Below are positions 1 through 7,485 of a stretch of DNA of 64,000 nucleotides, piece after piece. Origin of the DNA: Promicromonospora panici (lineage in GTDB: Bacteria > Actinomycetota > Actinomycetes > Actinomycetales > Cellulomonadaceae). The stretch is from the NCBI RefSeq assembly GCF_900608595.1, contig NZ_UWYY01000004.1:186001-250000 (forward strand), read 5' to 3'. Under the pieces are notes generated by a model. It was not told where the DNA came from, searched no databases, and saw only the letters and a list, made by a program, of their open reading frames with translations. Made by a program: the position numbers and the translations under genes. Each line of letters opens with the position of its first letter. Position 1 is the first letter of the stretch.

Positions 1-974
1 ATGAGCTTGCCGTCCAGCACGATCTCCTGGCGGGCGAACCGCGGCACGGTGTTGATCGTCGGGGTCGAGCGCCACAACACCTCGTCCATGGCGTTGTCCA
101 GGTCGATGCGGCCGCCGTGCAGCCGTCCGGAGAACCGCGAGTCCGTAAGCGTGAGCAGCAGGGTCTGCGCCACCCACGCGGTCAGCGTCAGGTTGCCCGA
201 GTAGGCGACGATCAGCAAGGTGTGGACCACCTCGATGTCGTCGTGCATGTTCGGGTGCGCGACCAGCGAGCTCGCGAGGTCCCGCTTCGGGAACTCCCGG
301 CGGATGGCCACGAGGTCGCCCAGCATCCGGTCCACCTCGGCCACGGCGGGAGCTGCGTCGGTCCCGCCGCCCGCGACCCTGCGGGTCAGGTCGAACAGGC
401 GCTGCCCGTCCTCGGGGTCGAAGCCGATCATGTCGGCGACGACGAGGAACGGGATCACCGACGCGTACTCGAGCATCAGGTCCGCGCGCCCGCGGTCCTC
501 GAAGCGGTCGATGAGGAGGTTGCAGAAGGAGCGGACCTTGGCCGCAGTGATGCTCTCGGAGAGCTGCTCGAAGGCGTCGTCGAGCGGCTCGCGCAGCCGC
601 TGCCGCAGGGCGCCGTCGGTGTGGTTCGCGGCGAAACGCTGATGCGACGTGAGGACCGGGCGCAGCCCGGAGGTCGCGGGCAGGCCGCCGCGCGCGTGCC
701 CGTTCCACATCTGGGGGTTGGTCGAGAAGACGTGCTCGTTGCGCATGACGTCGTAGACCAGCCGCTGCCCCATGACGAGCCAGGCGCGCACCCCCGGCTC
801 CAGCTCGACGGGGGCCACCTCGCCCCACTCGCTCTCGAGCTCGTCGTAGAACACGCGCGGGTCCGGCATGGCCGACCCGCGCACCAGCGGCTGCACGTTC
901 GAGACGGCGCCGAGCCGCACGGGCCGGGTGCCGCGCCAGGGTTGGTCCTGCGTGCCGCGCATGTCATCGAGCAA
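1..974 (-). CDS. Cytochrome P450 (3' end beyond window)
   Basis: This haem monooxygenase is read on the minus strand and runs off the left edge, so the haem-cysteine loop is not visible. The visible part has the P450 order: an N-terminal helix region, an I-helix stretch LIVAYSGNLTLTAW, and the K-helix ExxR motif in DEVLWRSTP followed by a conserved TVPRFA-like turn. The I-helix keeps the central Gly and a Thr, but the usual acid of AGxE/DT is Leu. I chose TTG at 974 because GAGAGGG lies 9 nt upstream; ATG at 962 is the alternative. It stands alone, with no ferredoxin or reductase gene beside it. The P450 fold is clear; substrate is unknown. Confidence 0.85.
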   Translation of the reverse strand, partial: MLDDMRGTQDQPWRGTRPVRLGAVSNVQPLVRGSAMPDPRVFYDELESEWGEVAPVELEPGVRAWLVMGQRLVYDVMRNEHVFSTNPQMWNGHARGGLPATSGLRPVLTSHQRFAANHTDGALRQRLREPLDDAFEQLSESITAAKVRSFCNLLIDRFEDRGRADLMLEYASVIPFLVVADMIGFDPEDGQRLFDLTRRVAGGGTDAAPAVAEVDRMLGDLVAIRREFPKRDLASSLVAHPNMHDDIEVVHTLLIVAYSGNLTLTAWVAQTLLLTLTDSRFSGRLHGGRIDLDNAMDEVLWRSTPTINTVPRFARQEIVLDGKL

Positions 975-1237
975 TGTGGCCGGCCCTCTCGGAGTGGTGT
1001 CTCGGACCGGCCCAGCGGGCTGAGAACCTGGCAAATCCTTGCCCGCTATCACCCGGTTCAGGTAAATTCATTGATTCGCCGTATCTGTGCAGCTGTCATC
1101 TTCGATCGCCCAGGGTGAACCCACCCGTGTCGCTACCCTGTATCGTGACCTCTTCGCAACCCGTGGCTACGATGGCTGCGAGGGCACACACACTGTCGCA
1201 CTCTCGAACCACCCTGTCGAGACCCATTCGGGCGGTA

Positions 1238-1257
1238 CGACGGTCGAACAACCGTCG
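1238..1257. promoter_or_regulatory. Candidate operator upstream of IclR gene
   Basis: A 6-bp inverted repeat CGACGG/CCGTCG with an 8-bp centre ends 26 bp before the GTG of the IclR gene, where an autoregulatory operator would be expected. The remaining 975-1283 interval shows no gene and presumably holds the promoters of the divergent P450 and IclR genes. No clear sigma-70 hexamers were identified. Confidence 0.35.
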
Positions 1258-1283
1258 GCACCACCGACCAGCAAGGGGGGCAC

Positions 1284-2042
1284 GTGACTCTGTACGCCGA
1301 ACGGGAGCGCCCGGACGACCTGGTGCAGAGCGTGGCGCGCGCCCTCCGTGTTCTCGAGGTCGTGACACGCTCCCCAGGTCTTCCCGTCAAAGCCATCGCC
1401 CGCCGCAGCGGCCTCAACCTCTCCACCACGTACCATCTGGTGCGCACGCTCGCCTACGAGGGCTATGTCACGCGGCTCAAGGACGGCACGTACGACGTCG
1501 GCGAGCAGGTGAGCAACCGGTTCTACGAGCAGCTCGGCTCGCTCGGCCGCGGCCCCGACACCCGCGAGGTGCTGCGCCACCTCGCCCAGACCACCGGTTA
1601 CAGCGCGTACCTGGGCCGCATCAGCGCCGGCCGCGTGGTGGTGGTCGACTACGCGGAGGCTCCCGGCTCGCCGTACCTCGAGGACCTGGAGCGCGGGCTC
1701 GACGTCTCCGCTCACGCCACCGCGCTCGGCAAGGCGCTGCTGCTCGGCATCCCGCGACGGGAGCGGCACGAACTGGTGATCGACGCCGGGATGCGCAAGT
1801 TCACCGCACGCACCACCCCGGACCTGACGGTGCTCGACGCGCAGCTCGCCCGCCTGCGGCCCGACGCCGTGGTCGAGGAGCACGGCGAGTTCCGCGACGA
1901 CATCACCTGTGCCGCATCCCTCGTCCCGCGCAGGCAGGGCGAGCCCGCCTGGGCCGTCGGGCTGAGCATCCCGGGCGAGGTGGTGCCCCAGCCCGCCCGC
2001 CGCGAGCTGAGCTTCGTGGCCGGGGACCTCGCGTCGGTCTGA
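1284..2042 (+). CDS. IclR-family transcriptional regulator
   Basis: A 252-residue regulator with an N-terminal winged helix (about residues 10-65, including SGLNLSTTYHLVRTL as the recognition region) and a C-terminal IclR effector domain (about 75-250, with the typical SAHATALGKALL stretch). The GTG start at 1284 has AAGGGGGG directly upstream. It is divergent from the P450 gene, so that gene is a possible target (inference). IclR proteins usually respond to small aromatic or organic acids; the effector here cannot be read from sequence. Confidence 0.9.
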   Translation: MTLYAERERPDDLVQSVARALRVLEVVTRSPGLPVKAIARRSGLNLSTTYHLVRTLAYEGYVTRLKDGTYDVGEQVSNRFYEQLGSLGRGPDTREVLRHLAQTTGYSAYLGRISAGRVVVVDYAEAPGSPYLEDLERGLDVSAHATALGKALLLGIPRRERHELVIDAGMRKFTARTTPDLTVLDAQLARLRPDAVVEEHGEFRDDITCAASLVPRRQGEPAWAVGLSIPGEVVPQPARRELSFVAGDLASV

Positions 2043-2046
2043 CCGG

Positions 2047-2445
2047 GACGTCCCGCTCCAGACCGGTGAACCGCTCGCTCGTGCGCCAGGCGGGGACGTC
2101 GTGCAGCTTCGCGGGGTCCACGTGCTCATGCTGCGCCTCCCAGTAGCCGAAGTCCACGCACCAGGTGCAGCCGATCGACACCGAGGCAGCCATGACCGCC
2201 AGCGACTTCAGGCCCGGGTCCAGCGACTTCCAGCCGCGGACGCCGAGCTCGGTCAGCGCGTAGGTCCGAGTCACCTTCCCGTGCTGCCCGACGGCGACCA
2301 GCGGGTCCAGCACCGCCCCGTACCGCCAGCGGGAGCACGCCGCCATGGCACGGTTGGTCACGGTGTTCGGCAGGACGGCGGTGATCCGGGTACTGATGCT
2401 GCGGGCCGGCTCGCTCCGCGGGCGGTTCCTCGGCGTGCGGGACAT
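2047..2445 (-). pseudogene. C-terminally truncated carboxymuconolactone decarboxylase family remnant
   Basis: From an ATG at 2445 the minus strand encodes a CMD/AhpD-like protein: it passes through YGAVLDP, then SLDPGLKSLAVMAASVSIGC and the CxxC motif in GCTWCVDFGYW, and on to WRTSERFTGLERDV. Homology stops abruptly at about 2047, five bases from the IclR stop codon. Beyond it the frame reads antisense through the IclR gene and is not CMD-like. About 133 of the roughly 190 residues expected for the family remain. The most economical reading is a deletion that removed the 3' end. It is probably non-functional. Confidence 0.6.
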
Positions 2446-2588
2446 GGTCTGGCTCCGTCCGGCGGTTCTGTCGCGGACCCCATCCAGACACCACCCGGCC
2501 CACCGACGTGACATCGGCTGCCGGTGAGCCGGATCACACCGCGGCCCGCGCGCCCGCCAGGGCGGCCGTTGCCAGGTACTGATCAGCC

Positions 2589-4055
2589 TCACGCATAGAG
2601 CTCAGGAAGCCCAACCAGGACGACGTCGTCGGACGCGGCTGTCGCCTCGTGGATCCGGTCGTTGAACCCGGCGCCGCTGAAACAGATCAGGCGCGTCTCG
2701 CGAACGTCATAGCGCCCGGCTTCACCGACCGCATCGCGGATCTGCCTGAGCCGATCGAGGTGGGCGATCCCCATCGTGTCGTTCCACTTGGCCTCACCGA
2801 TCGCGAGCAGAGGTGGCTTCTCGCCGTCAGCAATGCCAATGACGGCAACGTCGACCTCGTGGTTCGCCCTCGTCCGTGGATCGTGGACCACGCCGTGACC
2901 GACTCGGGCAGGTAGTCCACCGAGAAGGTCCGGGTCGGCGTGGTGAAGCGCCCAGTCGCGGCAGACCTGCTCGAAATGTGGTCCCAGTATGTTGCTGGCG
3001 AACCGCCGCTGGCTCGCTCTCCAGACACGCTCCGCTGCGCCCGGCCGTTCGAGCTGGTCCCATACCGGGCGCATGATGGCGTGGTAGAAGGCGATGAGCG
3101 GCTCCGCGATGCGGAACGTGGGGCGGTTGGCGCGGAACACGTCGTCGTCCCGGTACAGCAGGCCGGCGTCCTCGAGCACGTTGATGGGATGCGCGATGTC
3201 CGCCGCCTTGCGCTCCAGATAGTTCGCCATGCCGCCGCGGGTCGCATTACCCTCGGCGACCGATGCGAGCACCGACAGGTACAGGGTGGTGTCGCGCAGG
3301 TCAGGCTCCTCCGCGAGCAGATATCGCGCCTCGCGGAAGAGCGCTGACTCGGGATTCAGCACCGTGCGGGTGACCCAGCTGTCGAAGTCGTCCAGGCCGG
3401 ACGGGGAGTCGCCGCGCGCGAACTCACGACGGTAGGCAGGCGTTCCCCCCACGATGGCGTGCACCTGCATCGCGAGCCGTGGGTCGGTGATGTCCCAGAA
3501 CTGTGCCGCAAGCTGATGGTCCAACCGACGGACGAGCAGGTCGAGTCCCGCCCTGCCCCGTAGCGGTGCGTTGCCGGCGAGCAGCTTGCCCATGAACGAC
3601 AGCGCCGAACCGCACAACAGCAGTCGCGTCCGTGACTCCGATCGCTGAGTGCGTCGTGGCCGCAGTGCTTCCTGCACGATCGAGGGCAGCTCAGGATTTG
3701 CCCTGGCCAGGTAGGGAAACTCGTCGATCACGACCGGTATGGGCCGCTCCCGCCCAAGCGCCAGGAGCGCGTCGATCACCTCGGCCCAACCGGCGAAGTG
3801 GTACGGGCTCGCCGGGCGGACGTGCTCGGTCAGGGAACGACTGATCCTGCGCAGCGACTCAGCGTCGGTGGCTTCGGTCGCGCCGAAGTAGAAGCCTCCT
3901 GCCGCCTGGCAGGCGGCTTCCAGCAGGTAAGTCTTCCCCTGGCGCCGGCGGCCCGAGACGACGCCGAGCGTCGCACCGGGCTGGTCGTCGGAGATGAACC
4001 CGCCCAGCGCAGCCCACTCGTGGTCGCGGTCGAACATGTCAGCAGGCTTGTCCAT
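2589..4055 (-). CDS. ATP-binding protein, archaeal-ATPase/DUF234 family
   Basis: 488 residues. The N-terminal P-loop ATPase shows Walker A GRRRQGKT (35-42) and Walker B VVIDEFPYL (about 108-116). A winged-helix-like middle region includes VLEDAGLLYRDD. The C-terminal DUF234-like domain carries a PD-(D/E)xK-type signature: ExD in NHEVDVAVIG, then GEAKW. The family is widespread in archaea and bacteria and its role is unsettled; a nucleic-acid transaction is inferred from the nuclease-like fold. It is monocistronic. Its promoter is overlaid by a 37-bp AT-rich palindrome (4070-4106), and a minus-strand TATATT at 4072-4067 would put the transcript start only a few bases before the ATG. A second in-frame ATG lies at 4037. 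Confidence 0.85.
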   Translation of the reverse strand: MDKPADMFDRDHEWAALGGFISDDQPGATLGVVSGRRRQGKTYLLEAACQAAGGFYFGATEATDAESLRRISRSLTEHVRPASPYHFAGWAEVIDALLALGRERPIPVVIDEFPYLARANPELPSIVQEALRPRRTQRSESRTRLLLCGSALSFMGKLLAGNAPLRGRAGLDLLVRRLDHQLAAQFWDITDPRLAMQVHAIVGGTPAYRREFARGDSPSGLDDFDSWVTRTVLNPESALFREARYLLAEEPDLRDTTLYLSVLASVAEGNATRGGMANYLERKAADIAHPINVLEDAGLLYRDDDVFRANRPTFRIAEPLIAFYHAIMRPVWDQLERPGAAERVWRASQRRFASNILGPHFEQVCRDWALHHADPDLLGGLPARVGHGVVHDPRTRANHEVDVAVIGIADGEKPPLLAIGEAKWNDTMGIAHLDRLRQIRDAVGEAGRYDVRETRLICFSGAGFNDRIHEATAASDDVVLVGLPELYA

Positions 4056-4069
4056 GGAGAGCTCGCAAT

Positions 4070-4106
4070 ATATGGGAGTACAGTTAATAGAACTGTACTC
4101 CCATAT
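4070..4106. promoter_or_regulatory. Perfect 16-bp inverted repeat, candidate operator
   Basis: The arms ATATGGGAGTACAGTT (4070-4085) and AACTGTACTCCCATAT (4091-4106) are perfectly complementary around the 5-bp centre AATAG. The element is strikingly AT-rich for this genome. It ends 15 bp before the ATG of the ATPase gene and covers its probable -10/-35 region, which fits an operator. It also lies downstream of the lipid kinase gene on the same strand and could fold in that transcript, but no U-tract follows, so operator is preferred over terminator. Confidence 0.7.
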
Positions 4107-4136
4107 TTTGCAGAGCCCGGCACACCCTCAGGAACG

Positions 4137-5054
4137 TCACACCGGGACGCAGAGCGTCAGCGCCTCCCGCTGCGCCTCGACGGTCACCGGCAGCGGCCCC
4201 ACGAGCTCGCCGTCCGCGTACGCGACCAGCCCCGCCGGCGCCTCGAGCCGGATCGCCGGCGCCCGCAGCGTCGTGACCTCCGGCCGCTCCACATGCGTGC
4301 CCGCCTTGATCAGCGGGTCGAACGCGAGGATCCGGAACCGGCCGACGGCCTGCACCAGGGTGACGTCGAGCAGCCCGTCCGCGGGATCCGCACCCGGGCA
4401 GATCGGCACCCCGCCGCCGTAGTATCTGGTGAGCCCGATCGCGAGCATGTACCCGTCCTGCTCCAGCGCCGGAGCGCCGGCCGGGCGCAGCCGGTAGGCG
4501 AACTTCCGCAGCCGCAGCCACTCCAGGTAGACGGCGACCAGGTAGCGGGCCGGCCCCGTGGGCCACGTCATGCGGTTGGTGCGCTCGTTGGTCAGCGAGT
4601 CCAGGCCCGCGCACAGCACCGTGACGAAGTGGCGCACGGTGCCGTCGTCGGCCGTGACGGTGCCCGTGTCGACGCGGCGCCGGGCGCCGTCGAGCACGAG
4701 GTCGGCGGCGGCAGCGGCGTCGTTCAGAGGGATGCCGTGCTCACGGGCCAGGTCGTTGCCCGTGCCGCCGGGGATCAGCGCCAGCGGGACGCCGGACCCC
4801 AGCACGGGCGCCAGCACCGACGAGACGGTTCCGTCGCCGCCGGCCACCACGAGCACGCCGGGGCCTTCGTCGACGGCCCGCTGGGCGAGCGCGACCGTCT
4901 CGGCCTCACTGCTCCCCTGATAGACGCGGACGTCGGCGCCCCGGGCCCGCAGCCGCTCGATCGCCACCTGTCCGCTGTCGGCGCCGATACCCCGCCCTGA
5001 CGCGGGGTTCACGAGCACCGCGACGTGCCCGCCCCCGCCGTCCTGCTCCGTCAT
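4137..5054 (-). CDS. Diacylglycerol/lipid kinase family protein
   Basis: 305 residues with a DAGK catalytic domain: NPASGRG (16-22), the nucleotide-binding GGDGTVS (72-78) and GGTGNDLA (96-103). The C-terminal beta-sandwich ends in the characteristic YADGE. Such enzymes phosphorylate diacylglycerol or related lipids at the membrane face. It lies 63 bp downstream of the FAD-linked oxidase gene on the same strand. The kinase, flavoprotein, TetR, GlpD order matches Mycobacterium tuberculosis Rv2252-Rv2251-Rv2250c-Rv2249c (from memory), supporting a shared role in glycerolipid metabolism. The lipid substrate is not determined. Confidence 0.88.
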   Translation of the reverse strand: MTEQDGGGGHVAVLVNPASGRGIGADSGQVAIERLRARGADVRVYQGSSEAETVALAQRAVDEGPGVLVVAGGDGTVSSVLAPVLGSGVPLALIPGGTGNDLAREHGIPLNDAAAAADLVLDGARRRVDTGTVTADDGTVRHFVTVLCAGLDSLTNERTNRMTWPTGPARYLVAVYLEWLRLRKFAYRLRPAGAPALEQDGYMLAIGLTRYYGGGVPICPGADPADGLLDVTLVQAVGRFRILAFDPLIKAGTHVERPEVTTLRAPAIRLEAPAGLVAYADGELVGPLPVTVEAQREALTLCVPV

Positions 5055-5074
5055 CCCCGAAACCTACCCGACCT

Positions 5075-5114
5075 GTCAGACCTCCAGGTCACCCGAGTGA
5101 CCTGTGCTTCTGAC
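5075..5114. repeat. Nested hairpin between oxidase and kinase genes
   Basis: An inner stem AGGTCAC/GTGACCT with a 4-base loop (5086-5103) sits inside outer arms GTCAGA/TCTGAC (5075-5080, 5109-5114). It occupies the gap between two minus-strand genes and may attenuate or process the shared transcript. There is no U-tract. Confidence 0.4.
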
Positions 5115-5117
5115 ACG

Positions 5118-6734
5118 TCAGAGGGGGCGGGGAATGAGGGCGTTGGGGTTCATGATTCCCGACGGGTCCAGCTCGGCCTGGACCGCACGGAGCAGGCGGA
5201 TGCCGGCCGAGCCGATCTCGTGCTCCAGCCACGGCGCGTGGTCCGTGCCGACGCCGTGGTGGTGGCTGATGGTGCCGCCCGCCGCCATGATCGCGTCGTT
5301 CACCCGGGACTTCACCCGGCTCCACGGTTCGAGCGACTCCGTACCGAGCCCCGCGATCACCGTGAAGTACAGCGAGGCGCCGGTCGGGTACACGTGCGAG
5401 ATGTGGCACAGGATCCGGTTCTTCGCCCGCTCCTCGGCGAACCCCCGCTCCAGCGCCGTCGTGACGGCGGCCTTCAGCGCGTGCAGGTTCGACCAGGTGG
5501 TGGCCGTCTCCAGCGTCTCGCAGAACACGCCGTGCGCCAGCAGCGCGTCACGCAGGTACGGCGCCTTGAACCGGCCGTGGTCCCAGGAGGCGGCCAGCTT
5601 GGCGTCGGCGGGCTCCCCGCCTGCCTCCCGCAGCACCCGGCTCGTGGCCTCGCGGCGCGCCGGCGTGAGGTCGGCGGGCCCCTCGTGCAGGACGACGGCG
5701 GAGCAGCCCGTGGCCAGCGCCCGCCCGATCTGCCCGACCTGGGCCAGGGACACAGCGGTCTCGGCCTCGTCGGACAGGCGGATCACGGTGGGTCCCGTGC
5801 CGAGCTGCACCACACGGCGCAGTGCGTCCGCCCCGGCGGCGAAGTCGCCGAAGGCCCACGCGTCGAACAGCCGCGCCTCCGGGACCGGATGCACCCGCAG
5901 GCGCAGCTGGGTGATCACGCCGCACGTTCCCTCCGAGCCGAGGAACCACCGCACCAGGTCGGGCCCGGCCGCCGAGCCGGGCGCCCGGCCCAGGTCGAGC
6001 GGGCCCGTGGGCGTCACCACCCGCAGGCCGGTGACCATGGCGTCGAACCGCCCGTACCCGGCGGAGCTCTGGCCGGACGAGCGCATGGCGGCGAACCCGC
6101 CGAGCGTCGCGAACTCGAAGCTCTGGGGGAAGTGCCCCAGCTCGAAGCCCCGTTCCGCCAGGAACGTCTCGGCGGCGGGCGCCGTCGTCCCCGCGAGGAA
6201 GGTCGCCTGCTGGTCGACGTCGTCGAACGCGACCAGCCCGGACAGCCGGCGCAGGTCGAGGCTGACCACGCCCCGGTGCTGCCCGGCGTCGGGCTCCAGG
6301 CCGCCGGTCACGGCGGTGCCGCCGCCGAACGGCACCACCGCGAGGCCACGCTCGCCCGCGACCGCGAGCACCGCCGCCACCTCGGCCTCCGTCCCGGGCA
6401 GCACGACGGCGCCCGGCGCCGCCTGCTCCGCCTGCCGACGCCGCAGCAGGTCCGGCGTGGACTTGCCGCCTGCGTGCAGCAGACGCGCGTCGTGGCCGGC
6501 GTCGACGTGGGCCTCGCCGACCGCCTCGGCCAGCGCCGCCAGGTCGTCGGCGGTCAGGGCCGGGGTGCTGATCTCGGCCTCGGCGAGACCGGGCCCGCGC
6601 GGCGGCTTCGGCATGCGTCCGAGCACGGCCGTGAGCAGCAGCTTCACACCGCCCGGCAGCCCGTGCGCCCTGGCCGGGTCGCCCCAGCCGTCCCAGCGCA
6701 TGTCGATGCGCTCGTCCTGCGGCAGCGTGCTCAC
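5118..6734 (-). CDS. FAD-binding oxidase, alkyldihydroxyacetonephosphate synthase-like
   Basis: 538 residues of the FAD-linked oxidase (PCMH) family. The FAD-binding half contains VLPGTEAEVAAVLAVAGE and VPFGGGTAVTGG. The distinctive SFEFATLGGFAAMRSSGQSS stretch resembles the alkyl-DHAP synthase subgroup, as does the HHHGVGTDH histidine cluster near the C-terminus. The GTG at 6734 has GGAGG 4 nt upstream, so a longer upstream frame is rejected. The closest described context is M. tuberculosis Rv2251. Ether-lipid synthesis or another oxidation of a glycerol-phosphate-like substrate is inferred. It is divergent from the TetR gene. Confidence 0.85.
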   Translation of the reverse strand: MSTLPQDERIDMRWDGWGDPARAHGLPGGVKLLLTAVLGRMPKPPRGPGLAEAEISTPALTADDLAALAEAVGEAHVDAGHDARLLHAGGKSTPDLLRRRQAEQAAPGAVVLPGTEAEVAAVLAVAGERGLAVVPFGGGTAVTGGLEPDAGQHRGVVSLDLRRLSGLVAFDDVDQQATFLAGTTAPAAETFLAERGFELGHFPQSFEFATLGGFAAMRSSGQSSAGYGRFDAMVTGLRVVTPTGPLDLGRAPGSAAGPDLVRWFLGSEGTCGVITQLRLRVHPVPEARLFDAWAFGDFAAGADALRRVVQLGTGPTVIRLSDEAETAVSLAQVGQIGRALATGCSAVVLHEGPADLTPARREATSRVLREAGGEPADAKLAASWDHGRFKAPYLRDALLAHGVFCETLETATTWSNLHALKAAVTTALERGFAEERAKNRILCHISHVYPTGASLYFTVIAGLGTESLEPWSRVKSRVNDAIMAAGGTISHHHGVGTDHAPWLEHEIGSAGIRLLRAVQAELDPSGIMNPNALIPRPL

Positions 6735-6824
6735 GCGTCCTCCGTGTCGGGTAGCGGTCGGGTCGTGCGGGCGGTCGGGTGCGGCGGTCGGATCCAGCGG
6801 CTGTGCGTTACAGTTTGACACAAG

Positions 6825-7442
6825 ATGACAATCCGTAACGGTCCAGCCGGAACCCACAGCCCGCCGTCGGACGGTCAGGCCGGCGCCGATCCCGTCGAGC
6901 AGCGCCTGCTGACCGCTGCCTCGGAGATCGTCGCGACCCGCGGCACGCGCGGCCTGTCGGTCACGGAGCTCGCCCGGGCCGCGGGTGTCTCCCGCCCCAC
7001 GGTCTACCGACGCTGGGAGTCCGCCGACGACGTGCTCCGCGCCCTCATCGCGCACCGCATGCAGCAGGTGATCACCGCCGTCGGGCCGCAGGCCGCCGAC
7101 CGCGCCGCCATCGTCGACAAGGTGGTCCGGTTCGGCGACCTGTTCCACGCCGACCACGTGTTCGGGCGTCTCCTGGACACCGAGCCCGAGGTCTTCACGC
7201 GCTACGCGTTCCAGCGGATCGGGCGGTCGCAGCGGGTCGTTCTCGAGTGGCTCGCCGCCAACATCGCGGCCGCCCAGCGAGGTGGCACGGTCCGGGCCGG
7301 CTCAGCCACGGACATGGCGGTCATGGTCCTGCTCATCTCCCAGTCGGCCCTGCTCTCCCACAAGACGGTCACGACGGTGATCGAGGCCGACGCCCTGCGG
7401 ACCGAGCTGGCGCACGCCCTCGACGGCTACCTCCGCCCCTGA
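6825..7442 (+). CDS. TetR-family transcriptional regulator
   Basis: 205 residues. A TetR HTH lies at about residues 25-70 (VTELARAAGVSRPTVYRRWE), followed by an all-helical ligand domain. It lies between the divergent flavoprotein gene and co-directional glpD, so both are likely targets. No SD precedes the ATG at 6825. A TACAGT at 6809-6814 about 10 bp upstream would allow a nearly leaderless message. CGTTAC (6806-6811) and GTAACG (6835-6840) form an inverted pair straddling the start and may be the operator (inference). Confidence 0.88.
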   Translation: MTIRNGPAGTHSPPSDGQAGADPVEQRLLTAASEIVATRGTRGLSVTELARAAGVSRPTVYRRWESADDVLRALIAHRMQQVITAVGPQAADRAAIVDKVVRFGDLFHADHVFGRLLDTEPEVFTRYAFQRIGRSQRVVLEWLAANIAAAQRGGTVRAGSATDMAVMVLLISQSALLSHKTVTTVIEADALRTELAHALDGYLRP

Positions 7443-7485
7443 CCCCGACCGCCGTTCGCGGCGTCCTCGACCGGAAGCAGGACCG

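Noticed and set aside
117..1118. Long plus-strand open frame across the P450 region
   Set aside because: It is an antisense frame kept open by high GC; composition is Arg/Val/His-rich without domain features, while the minus frame gives a clear P450.
1..2445. Secondary-metabolite gene cluster around the P450
   Set aside because: Only a P450, an IclR regulator and a gene remnant are present; no core biosynthetic gene is visible in the window.
5025..6818. Two overlapping plus-strand frames of about 570-600 codons
   Set aside because: Both are shadows of the FAD-binding oxidase on the minus strand.
6815..6820. TTGACA as a -35 hexamer for the TetR gene
   Set aside because: It lies only 4 bp before the ATG, too close to be a -35 for this gene.
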